The notes beneath the pieces are model-generated. The model did no database searches. It was not told where the DNA came from and saw only the letters and a list, made by a program, of their open reading frames with translations. Below are positions 43,493-53,264 of a DNA stretch of 64,000 bases, piece after piece (position 1 is the first letter of the stretch; each line of letters starts with the position of its first letter). Source of the DNA: Cylindrobasidium torrendii FP15055 ss-10 (lineage: Eukaryota; Basidiomycota; Agaricomycetes; Agaricales; Physalacriaceae). The stretch covers positions 35,064 through 99,063 of the forward strand of contig KN880512.1 of assembly GCA_000934385.1 (NCBI GenBank), given 5' to 3'. The position numbers were made by a program, and so were the translations under genes.

Positions 43493-45427
43493 ATGTCTTC
43501 CACCAACTGGCCCTCCGAACCCCTCCTCAAGCAGGACGTCTTCAAAGTCGCTGGCTCTAACCCCGGTTCCCGCGAAAACGCCCTCGCCCTCGCCAACAAC
43601 GCCTACATCCGTGCTGAGGCTATCTGGAAGTCCTATGGTACATTCAGCTTCCTTTTGTGTTGCATGATGGGCTAACCGCGACTCGATAGGCTTGACCTAC
43701 GAGGACATCATGACCCTCAGCCCCAAGTTCTGGAAGATGCACATGGACCCCATTGCATGGCACGACGGCTCTTCCATCACGGTTATGACCATTCACCTCA
43801 ACCTTGCTGTTGGCACCATCGGCATGTACGCCAAGGACCGCCCCGACCTCCAGCAGCTCGCGAAGGACATGCTGGACGCCAAGGCCTTGTGAGTGTACCC
43901 CCTTCTAAGCTATGATCAGCTCTCACACCATCTTCAGCGGACAGTTCTGTCTTACTGAAGCCGGTCACGGTCTCGACGCGTACAATCTCGAGACTACCGC
44001 AACCCTCCAGGATGACGGCTCGTTCATCCTGAACTCGCCAAACCGCGGTGCATCCAAGTACATGCCGCCCACTGTTCCAGTCCTCGGCAAGCCCTGCTAC
44101 GCCATCATCTGGTCCCGCGTCATTGTCAAGGGTGCCGACTGGGGTGTTCGCCCGATGCTCGTCCAACTCAACGACGGCAAACACATGTGCAAGGGTATCA
44201 CCTCCAAGCTCATCCCTACTCGCCACGGAGCGACCCCCGTCAACCACGCGATCACCCACTTCACCAACGTCAAGCTTGGACACGGCGCCCTGCTCGGTGG
44301 CCTCGGTGACAAGCCCGCCTCCCACGAAGACTTCCTCGTCGCAATCTGGCGTATTTCCGTCGGCACTTTGGCACTTGCCGCCCTCGCCATCCCGGCTCTC
44401 CAGATCTCGTCGTACATTGCCTACAAGTACTCTTGCCGCCGTCTCGTCGGTGCACCGAACCCCGTGCCCATCATCTCTTTCCGCACACAGCAGCTCCCGG
44501 TGTTCACTGCCGTGGCACAGACCTATGTGATGACGGCGCTGCAGAAGTATGTTGTGAAGCACTTCACGGACCCGAACGCGTCGCACCAGGTCCGCCACGC
44601 CTTCTCGTGTATCTTCAAGGCTGTCGTCATGGAGCACTCGCAAACCTCCCACTTTGCGCTCTCGGAGCGCCTTGGTGCCCAGGGCCTGTTCGATTACAAC
44701 CAGATTGTCACCCAATTCGTGAGTGGCTTCCTCATGACACGATGGTTAATGCTGAACTTGCCATAGTCTGAGATGCGCGGTATTGTTATTGCCGAGGGTG
44801 ATGTCCTTGTTCTCTGCATTCGTCAGTTCATTTTTCTTGAATCTTCGCTTTGATTTTGATTCTCAATATCGCTTGACAGGTCTCGCCTCCGAGCTCCTCC
44901 AGGATCGCTACGCTGTCCCCGCTTCGACCAGCAAGAACCTTCTCAGCCAACGTATGTCCTCGCCCTTTCATATCTATTCCGGTAATTAACAGCACAATGC
45001 AGACGAGGCCGGTGTCGTCGAGGAAGGCCAGCAGCTCGCCAAGCGCTTCGGTCACCGTTCTCAGCAATTCAGCGACTACATCCTCCCCCGCTCCAAGGAA
45101 ATTGTCGAGGCTATCGGTCACCGCATGGCTTATGAAGCAGCTGTCGCTGAGGGCGTCCCGCAGTCGCTCATCGATCTCTACCAGGCGCACTGCGTCGGAA
45201 AGGACATCGGCTGGTACATTGAGACTGGTCTCCTCACCCGTGCAGGCTTCGCCGACCTCACGAACAAGGCGGTCAAGGATGCTGAGCCGCTCATGGATGG
45301 CTTCGTCGACGGCATGAACGTCGCACCTTACGCAAAGGCACCCATTCTCACCCAGGACGGCTGGGACAAGTTCGTCGACAACATGTACACCTTCCGCGAG
45401 GCCCCGGAAGAGCGCGCTGTCATGTAA
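43493..45427 (+). CDS. Acyl-CoA oxidase/dehydrogenase-like flavoprotein, copy 1
   Basis: FAD enzyme expected to introduce a 2,3 double bond in acyl-CoA. Start MSSTNWPSEPLLKQDVFKVA. The N-terminal helical domain is followed by the FAD/substrate beta-domain motif GQFCLTEAGHGLDAYNLETT, then YAIIWSRVIVKGADWGVRPM, KLIPTRHGATPVNHAITHFT with NVKLGHGALLG, and the C-terminal helical domain (YKYSCRRLVGAPNPVPIISF, RTQQLPVFTAVAQTYVMTAL). Five introns of 49-61 bp. About 555 residues, shorter than classical peroxisomal Pox proteins (about 660). The C-terminus AVM is not a PTS1 signal, so the location is uncertain. The catalytic base cannot be fixed by eye. Confidence 0.78.
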
Positions 45428-46132
45428 ACCACCCCCCTTCATTTGCAGAGAGAGTAGGCGGTTTTTGACGTAGAAAATGTTTTGTTGTAACGATTACTGT
45501 ACTGTTTAATGTGCTCATGTACTTTACGATGTTTTTATATGGCATCCGCGCGAATTGCATTGCTTGTTCGCATCCATGGCTATGTGTGTGCGCGTCTGTC
45601 GGCCATGTTTGTCTATTTCAGCGTGCACCTTCAGCACTTCAGCTTCAGGTCAAGCACTCTGTCACAGCGATCCGAGCAATCGTTCCACGAGTGATCTTTG
45701 TGTCGAAGGGAGCAATTTTGGCGCCTGAGATTCTGAGTTTCAAAATGGACATGACCAATTGTACTTATGTATGCATGTATTTGTACCTATTCAATCAAGG
45801 CCAATAACTATTCATCAATATAAGTTACAGGTAGAAATTTTACTTAGGTGAGCCAAGGTTAAAGGACATAGTAGGTCCATGGATCATTCAAAGCCAGGCG
45901 GGCATGAACCAGGCATGAACGATCCTTAGTACCATTAAATGATGGCGACAGGAAATTAGACAGTTTGCGTGCAAACGATGCCTTCAAGCATGGGGACCGT
46001 CATGACTCCGTTTACGCCGCCCGGTCAGCTCGCTCTTGTCTGACGATACGAGTCGGCTGTCACATCGCGCACCTATATATCGTTTAAAGTTCGGCCGTCT
46101 ATACATTCCGAATCCTTTTCCAACCTTTGAGG
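45428..46132. other. Intergenic region between the two acyl-CoA oxidase genes
   Basis: About 700 bases. TATA-like CTATATATCG lies at about 46074-46082. Frames at 45509-45807 have no motif. Confidence 0.45.
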
Positions 46133-48063
46133 ATGTCTTCCCACTGGCCGTCCGAGCCCCTCGTCAAGCAGGATCTCTTCCTTCATACTCAAGAGCCTCC
46201 TACCAGAGCACTTGCGCTTTCCAGCAGGGCGTATCTCAGAGCAGAAGCCGTCTGGAAGTCACATGGTAGGTCTTATGGCTTACAGAGAGAGTTCCAATGT
46301 ACTCAATGGACTTGGTTAGGCATCACCGTGAGCGACATAACAAGGCTCACTCCAAATTTCTGGAGCATGCACGTCGACCCAATCAACTGTTTGGATGCCG
46401 CGTCGTACACGCTTCTCACCATACACCTCAATCTCATGGTTGGTAGCCTTGGTACATATGCCAAGGGCCGCCCAGACCTCCAACGACTTATGCAGGATAT
46501 GGTAGACGCCAAAGCATTGTCATTGTTTCCCTTTTCCATGAATTATACCGCTAACACTCCGCACAGGGGCCAGTTTTGCCTAACGGAAGTCGGGCATGGG
46601 CTTGACGCAGCGAATTTAGAGACGACAGCTACTCTTCAAGATGACGGTTCATTTATCTTGCATTCACCGACCTTGAATGCATGCAAGTATATGCCTCCCA
46701 CGTTGCCAGTACTGGGAAAGCCCTGCTACGCTATCATTTGGTCACGCCTCATTGTCAAAGGTGCAGACTGGGGTGTCCGCCCCATGCTCGTCCAGCTCAA
46801 CGATGGCAAGCATATGTGCAAAGGGATCACAGCGAAGCTGGTCCCTACGCGCCACGGAGCTAGTCCAATCAGCCATGCTATCACTCGTTTCACGAACGTC
46901 AAGCTCCCTGCAAGTGCACTCCTTGGTGAACTCGGCAAGGGTCCCTCCACAAACGAGGAATTCCTCATCGCTATCTGGCGCATCTCCGTCGGTACACTCG
47001 CCTTGTCCACTGTAGTCATTTCTGCCCTCGGAATCTCGTCGCACATCGCCTATAAGTACTCCTGCCGCCGTCTCGTCGGTGCACCGAGCCCCGTGCCCAT
47101 CATCTCCTTCCGCACGCAGCAGCTTCCCATTTTCGTCGCTGTCGCCCAAACTTACGTGCTGTCCGCACTTCAAAATTACTGTGTAAAGAATTTCATGGAC
47201 GCCGAGCATCCATTCCAAGTGCGCCATGCGTTTGCATGCATTTTCAAGGCAGTCGCGCTCGAGCACTCGCAGACATCACATATCGTGCTGTCTGAGCGGC
47301 TAGGTGCCCAAGGCTTGTTTGACTATAACCAGATCGTCTCTCAACTCGTAGGTCGCGCGTTGAGCTACAGAGAGATAACTGGAACTGACTGTTGTAACAC
47401 AGTCAGAGATACGCGGCATAGTTATCGCTGAGGGTGATGTGCTTGTTCTCTGCATTCGTACGTACCTTCACTTCGCTAAACAAGGTGGAATATCTGCATC
47501 CATTGACGCTGCTATCAAACAGGTCTTGCATCCGAACTTCTCCAAGGTCGCTACGCCCTCCCGGCTGCGACGACGCAGAGCCTACTCAGTCGACGTCAGT
47601 TGCTAGCACCACTCTGAACAATTACTAACCCACTGTAGATGAAGCTGGCGTCCTTGAGGAAGGCCTACGACTTGCTAAGCGATTTGGACACCGTTCCGAG
47701 CAGTTCAACGACTACATTCTTCCGCGCTCGAAGGAAATCGTCGAGGGCATTGGCCATCGCATGGCCTACGAGGCTGCTGTTGCTGAAGGCGTTCCACAAC
47801 CGTTGATTGACCTCTACGAGGCGCACTGCGTTGGCAAGGACATCGGCTGGTATATTGAGACTGGGCATCTCACTCGAGGACAGCTGGCGGACATGACGAG
47901 CAATGCACGTAAGAATGCTGAGCCTCTGATGGATAAGTTTGTTGATGGAATGAATGTGGCACCGTATGCGACAGCGCCAATTCTGACTGAAGAGGAATGG
48001 CAAAAGTTTGTAGACAACATGCATACCTTTCGTGAAGCACCGGAAGCACGGGCTGCTCTGTAG
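46133..48063 (+). CDS. Acyl-CoA oxidase/dehydrogenase-like flavoprotein, copy 2
   Basis: Paralogue of the gene at 43493, same orientation, same intron positions except one. Start MSSHWPSEPLVKQDLF. Motifs: GQFCLTEVGHGLDAANLETT, AIIWSRLIVKGADWGVRPML, TRHGASPISHAITRFTNVKL, YSCRRLVGAPSPVPIISFRT, then the same C-terminal body ending FREAPEARAAL at 48063. In copy 1 an intron interrupts just before GQFCLTE. Here the donor reads GTCATT instead of GTGAGT and the 48-bp intron (46519-46566) is open in frame, so it may be translated as a 16-residue insertion (LFPFSMNYTANTPHR). Later introns keep normal donors (GTAGGT, GTACGT). Confidence 0.78.
46519..46566 (+). other. Candidate exonised or poorly spliced intron
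   Basis: Equivalent to the copy 1 intron starting GTGAGT at 43889. The donor is GTCATT. Length is 48 (multiple of three) with no stop, so retention keeps the frame. The acceptor GCACAG is intact. Confidence 0.6.
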
Positions 48064-48215
48064 ACAGTGAACCAATCTACACGTTCTTCAGTGATTTGTT
48101 TTTGGAGTGTGCACTAAGAGATCCAAAATCCCTGATCGATTCGAAGCAGCTAAGTAGAATCATTCAACATCACTATGGAAAGTCCGCAACCAAGGTCCTC
48201 CTAATTTCACGTTCT

Positions 48216-48878
48216 TCAAAGGAAAGTAATGGCACCAACAATGGCCAGTAGCGCAGGGAGTCCGACTGTGATCATCGTAGCGCCGTTTGCATTCTGAATG
48301 CTGGCGAGATTGACGCCGCGCATCTTGCAAATGGACTGGTATTCTATTAAAGGAACGCATCAGATTCTGGGCCATGGCAATGGGATGATGGATGAAGAGA
48401 AAAGATGGTAACGCACGCGTTGATACGGCTTTGCCGAGGTCGGTAGAGATAGCGCCCTCGCGGACAACGCAGGCCATGCATGTGGAGATCGAAGTGTCCA
48501 GCGCATCGGTGCACGGGCACGCGTCGGCTGTGCAGTTCTGGTGGCCATAGGATCAGCAACAAGTTGGACGGGGAGGCATGATAAGGGCGCACGGTGATCT
48601 GGGTGACGGCGTCCGAGGGGCAGTCGTTGGAACAGGCGTCGGGAATGGAGCCCGAGGGCAACGCCGTCGTGTTCTTCGTCTTTGACTTGTCTGCGAGAGA
48701 CGTGATCTCGGCGAACAGGTCTGCGCCGGTATCGGAGGGGTCAACCTGTGCGAAGACTGTTCGAACCATCCATCAGCATTGCCGGCGACGGGCACAATGT
48801 TTTTGCCGACGCACCAGGCCCGACGATGCAGAGCACCGAGAAAAGAGTGATGAGGAGGAAGGATTGCAGAGAGACCAT
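48216..48878 (-). CDS. Small secreted Cys-containing protein, likely GPI-anchored
   Basis: Start ATG at 48876-48878. Exon 1 with a short intron removed gives a signal peptide MVSLQSFLLITLFSVLCIVG then PVFAQVDPSD. Next: TGADLFAEITSLADKSKTKN, then CSNDCPSDAVTQIT, joined over an intron starting GTGCGC to NCTADACPCTDALDTSISTC. The last exon (EYQSICKMRGVNLASIQNAN) ends in a hydrophobic tail (GLPALLAIVGAITFL), as in GPI-anchored proteins. About seven Cys in a spaced pattern with NDC and CPC pairs suggest a small disulphide-linked domain, resembling the many short Cys-rich surface proteins of mushrooms. No family assigned. Stop at 48216-48218. Confidence 0.65.
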
Positions 48879-49356
48879 GGTGCCAGCCAAATGTAATGCT
48901 TGTTCTTGAGTTTGAGAAGAAAAAGAGTAAGCTGCGAGCCTGCCAGAGGTCGAGGGAAAGTCGGAATTCAGCGAGTGATGGGATGAGGGCAAGCCTGGAT
49001 TTGGCAGCGGTCGTGCGGTCCGCTCGGCATAGCTCTGCCGGCGGACGCAGCTTGCGACCATCATCCAGCGTTCGAAAGCCTCGACCGCGAAATAATGCGC
49101 CTTTCCTCTTGACGACGCGCCTCTTTGACACGTGCCTTTTTAGCACGCCGACCACGCGTCGGGATTCGAAACAATGAAATCTAGAAGATTAGTTCCACGC
49201 GCTGCAGTGTCCCCATTAGGTACAAAGTCCCATCATTGTGTTCATTTCAAGAATACCATTTTCATCATTCTCTATCAACAAGGTATTCATTACAAGATAC
49301 GGTATCGCGGTACGTAGGATTGACCATTATCAAACATTTCCATTATGAGAGCACGC
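48879..49356. other. Intergenic region
   Basis: About 480 bases between two minus-strand genes. A plus-strand frame (48896-49177) overlaps minus frames and has no motif. Not called. Confidence 0.4.
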
Positions 49357-49785
49357 CTATTTGCGAGGCGTAGTGTTCGGCAGAGGAGGCGTCTGCCCGG
49401 ACGCAGCTGCCTTAACCTTGTCCAAGAACTGGCTCGATTTCTTCTTCAAAAGTTTGGCGCAAGATGGTTTCTTCTTGAGTCGAGCATCCGATTCTGGGGG
49501 ATTACCGGATGACTTTCCCGACGAGTTCGAGCCGGGCTGCTGGCCGGTGCTCACAGTGCCTACGGTCTTGTGAGACGACGGCCGTACATCTTTTCCGTAC
49601 TCGACAACACGATTGAGCTGGACGTTGAGGGGAACGGGAGGAGCGGCCATAGCGTCGACACTGCGATCGAATTGGGCATTCGACTTCTTGCGCGGCAAGA
49701 TATTCGAAGTGCGATGGATATCGTGGGTGGTTGGTTGTCCAGTTGTGGAGGAGACGTATCCACGGGTGGTTTGCGAAGGGTTCAT
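49357..49785 (-). CDS. Small basic low-complexity protein, unknown
   Basis: Single open exon of 142 codons. Start MNPSQTTRGYVSSTTGQPTT. It is rich in Ser, Pro, Thr and Lys, with a basic cluster (ARLKKKPSCAKLLKKKSSQF) and the end QTPPLPNTTPRK. No signal peptide or membrane segment. A minus-strand TATA box (TATATAAACC at 49858-49867) lies about 75 bases before the ATG, which supports a real gene even though no family is recognised. The Lys-rich segment could be a nuclear localisation or membrane/nucleic-acid contact, which is inference only. Confidence 0.55.
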   Translation of the reverse strand: MNPSQTTRGYVSSTTGQPTTHDIHRTSNILPRKKSNAQFDRSVDAMAAPPVPLNVQLNRVVEYGKDVRPSSHKTVGTVSTGQQPGSNSSGKSSGNPPESDARLKKKPSCAKLLKKKSSQFLDKVKAAASGQTPPLPNTTPRK

Positions 49786-49857
49786 GTTGAGGGGTGACTT
49801 GCTGCAACGGGAGTAGAAGGCTGGGTGGCTGTTGAATGAGGGGTGGAGATGTTCTCT

Positions 49858-49867
49858 ATGGTTTATA
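49858..49867 (-). promoter_or_regulatory. TATA box of the small basic protein gene
   Basis: GGTATATAAACC on the minus strand, about 75 bases upstream of the ATG at 49785. Confidence 0.5.
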
Positions 49868-50642
49868 TACCACTAGCCGGCCTGGTTCATGTACAGTATA
49901 GCGCTCACAAAGATCCTGGTGTCGGTCCCCGCTGGCGCATTGTCGGGACAGTTGAACTTTGTTCAGTGGGAGAAAATTGTCGGGCCCACTGTCTTCCCTT
50001 GTCACTATTTTCTTTGAGTGTTTATTAAATCGGGTATTTGGAGTAACAAAATGCCAACATCTGCATCCCCGGGGCATCGGTATACCAAAAAGACCTGCAA
50101 GGTCCCTTGTTTATGTGAGGGAGACAAAGAAGGTTGGATTCCCGTATTCGCACTCGGTTTAGAGGTTTAATATCACAGCACGTTCGTCTTGTCCATCTTT
50201 CTTACCGCAGGAGTAGAATCGCGTGCTGTGTAATACTAGTGCCACTGTCTGACTGAAAAGAGCATGTGCATTGTGGGCCCAGAGTCAGGTTTAAAAGTGA
50301 TCAGATTCCGTCCCGATCACACTGGCCCCGCTTTGCAAATGATGGTTTTGTCACTTGTGTGTTGACTGAAGTCCATCAAGAACGGCTTGTCAAAAGAGCT
50401 ACATCCCTCGATGGTTGTATACTACATAGAGATTGCTTTCAATGGATAAGTCTCGTTCTCTGAAAACGACATCTCTGTGAAATATAGCCCCGCAACGCCA
50501 ATGTCGCACGCATCCTAATCTTGAACAGAACCTCCCTTGCGGACGAGACTGAATAGCCCCTTAGCATTCCACTTCTTATAAATTTCTCTTCGTTCGTCAG
50601 TTATCCTTGCTCCCCACCCCCGACCCCTTCCGCCTTCTCGTC
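49868..50642. other. Intergenic region
   Basis: About 780 bases. A TATA-like TTATAAAT near 50577-50584 stands before the ATG at 50643. No repeats seen. Confidence 0.4.
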
Positions 50643-52080
50643 ATGACTAGTTCAGTCTTTCCGTCCGCGGCCTCGCAGGTGGGCAGTGCGCTGATCCACT
50701 TATTCGGTGCGTATCAATGCCCAAACGCCTCGGATATGGATAGTAATGCTTTTACAAAGGCGTATCCATCCTCGCCCACTGCTTCTCCCAGCGGCTCATG
50801 CTAGAGCGCATTGGATCCTGGGCAGACTTGCGATCAATCCCATGGCCACGCATTTGTCTTTTGCTCATTTTCCTCGACTCCTGGTGCTTCCTCTGCGCCG
50901 GCGGAATTCTCATCTTTGGAATCGGTCTCGAGACAAAGGATACAATCTGTGCAGCTGGAATTTTCATTTGCGTTATCTTCTACTCGACGTCCAAGCTGTT
51001 GATCTACGCATTTTTAAGTGCGTATTGGATGTTGCGATTTTCGAAGCCTGGCTATTGACTGGACTTCTCTCAGTTGAACGCGTGTATATCGTGTGGTCAC
51101 CGGCCAACCTGGTTGGAAGGCTAAAATCACGCGTGTATATTATCTCCCTAATTACCGTCATTTCTTACGGAGCAGTCATTATCCTGATGGTAATTGGTGC
51201 GCTTTCTATTCTCCTTCTTGTGTGGTGCCCCGACATATCCTTTGTTATAGGTCGCATAGCATACCTTCGGGAGACTGATCAAGCATGCATCATTGGACTC
51301 AAATCATTCTCGTCCATTCCGTTATTGGCTTACGATCTGTGAGTAGAACAATCTGCGCAAGCGCTACTGGATTCTCAACGTATTCTAGTTATATCACAAT
51401 CTTTTTGACCACGCTCTTTTTGTGGCCTTTGCTTCGACGAAATGGTCCGGGAATGAACGATCGCGTGAAGCAAATGGGCAAACGCGCTTTACTGTGAGGC
51501 TGACTTGTACCCGTGTACACCTCCTTAACATTCATACAGGGCATCTGGTATCGCGCTGGCTACTTCGACGGTCAACATTGCGATCCTTGCTGCCATGCGC
51601 GGACATCAGCTTGGATGGGTATGCTTGGGCAGCTGCGGTGCGGACGTGCGTTTCTCTGCCATGAAATGCACAGGATACAAATTTCAACTCGTTCTCAGGT
51701 CATCGTCAACGCAAGCTCGCTCTTCTGGGCCTCTGGCAAGGGATCAGCTGACAGCTTCGACGAACGCCCCGCCGTATCATCCAACCGGCGCCTATCCCGA
51801 TCCACCGAGCCTCGCAGCCTCTACATCAGCTCAAGGCCTGAGCGTAGGTCAGCAATGGGGCCTATCACACCTCCCGACAGCCCGGCGAAAAGTTTCTGGT
51901 GGAACAAAAAGGAGGACCATGAGCACGACGCAGGTGTCCAGGTGTGTTGTACAGCCAAGCGGTTGCTTTGCGTATATGCTGACAGTTGAACAAAAGATCA
52001 CAATCACGACTGACACCGTCGCAATGGAGGATTATGCTAGTAGCAATAAGATACAGGATGACTCCGGAGAGACGGTCTGA
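50643..52080 (+). CDS. Multi-span membrane protein, unknown (7-TM type)
   Basis: Start ATG 50643 (MTSSVFPSAASQVGSALIHL). An intron (GTGCGT...ACAAAG) joins GVSILAHCFSQRLMLERIGS. Hydrophobic helices: RICLLLIFLDSWCFLCAGGI, AGIFICVIFYSTSKLLIYAF, IERVYIVW then YIISLITVISYGAVIILMVI, YITIFLTTLFLWPLL, and LASGIALATSTVNIAILAAM. The tail is Ser/Pro-rich (NRRLSRSTEPRSLYISSRPE, PITPPDSPAKSFWW) and cytoplasmic-looking. A last intron with a weak donor (GT|GTGTTG) joins VEQKITITTDTVAMEDYASS to the stop at 52078-52080; this ending (V-E-x-x-x-T-T-T) is common in the Agaricomycete 7-helix family of unknown function. It could be a receptor-like protein. Confidence 0.62.
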
Positions 52081-53264
52081 TATGTCTGGATACTGGGCGC
52101 ATGGAACCTGCAGTGCATAGTGCGTTCAATGCACAATGACGGGTAAATATTACGAACATAGTAGTAAATATTTGTATACACGAGCTATGTTGTCGTTGCC
52201 TCCCCTTCTGTTGTCCCGTGTGCACAACATGTGACCGTGTCGGGCGCCTCAAACTGCCCATGACCCTCCGTGACCGGGCGTCGGGTATTTCCCCATGATG
52301 TCGTCGCGCTGTCGTATGGAAAGTTTGGCCAGACTGTACTCTTTGGACACGAGCTTGCAAGGATTGAGGAGGATGCTGTGTGTCGAACTCAAGAACGTGC
52401 TTGATTGATCGCATCAAAGCCGGAGGTATTGCCTTTCCCTTCGACCACCATGTCGAATTTACGCTTATCAGAACCCACTGCCAACACGCATTGGAAGCCT
52501 GGTAGAAGCTGAGACATAGTGGGGTCGCAGTTAGTATTCGGTATCGACGGCACCGCTATCATCCAGAATACCTTCATGTGCCCATCGAAGGAGAGCGCCT
52601 CCAGCAGAATAGCACGGTCATGAGGGATTCTGCAAAGTGGTATGACATTCAAAACATTGACCCATGTCTTGTCCCCATTGTTCCTTCGACGTCAGTTTCT
52701 CACCTTTGTACCGTCAGATGAACCCCGGTAGTTTCCCTCCAACGTCTTCTGACCAGCCTGCTACCTCCAAAATCTTGTTGCGTACTTCCGGTCGCTCTCA
52801 ATGCTCCAAGCACACAGTATGGACAGTTCGAAAGTATTCAGTCATTGTTGCAACCAACTGGCTTCGAAAACAGTGGCAGTTCATTGGCCACACCTCAAGA
52901 GATTCTTGCCATTCTTGTACACTCTAACGCGGTCATGCTGCTTCCATATTTCCAACTCCATTAATAATGCTATGTTCCGCGGTTTTAACTTCTGCCTTGT
53001 TCATAGAGCACTTGACCTTCGCCCATTCATCACAATACCTCCCAAGCTACAATCCGCGACCACCTGCGTACTCAGTAGCGCTATCTTGCCCGTTCTTCTT
53101 CACAGCCCAGCTGTCATATGACGGCATGTCCTTGAAACACCGCGAAAGGCTTAGTTTCCCGCGCCACAGCGCGTTCATTTTTAAGGCTCAGCAATACCAG
53201 ACGTTTGCCTTCAGATTCTCCTATCTCTTCTCTACCTTGACATTACCTGAATACTGAAAGCAAC
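52081..53264. other. Intergenic region before alcohol oxidase
   Basis: About 1.2 kb. Open frames on both strands (52037-52417 minus, 52664-52927 plus) have no motif. A CT-rich tract at about 53210-53245 precedes the alcohol oxidase ATG at 53265. This long upstream region may carry regulatory sites for a highly induced gene. Confidence 0.4.

Noticed and set aside
43798..44715. 305-codon minus-strand frame inside acyl-CoA oxidase copy 1
   Set aside because: A long shadow produced by codon bias (few stops opposite GC-rich third positions); the plus-strand protein is clearly conserved.
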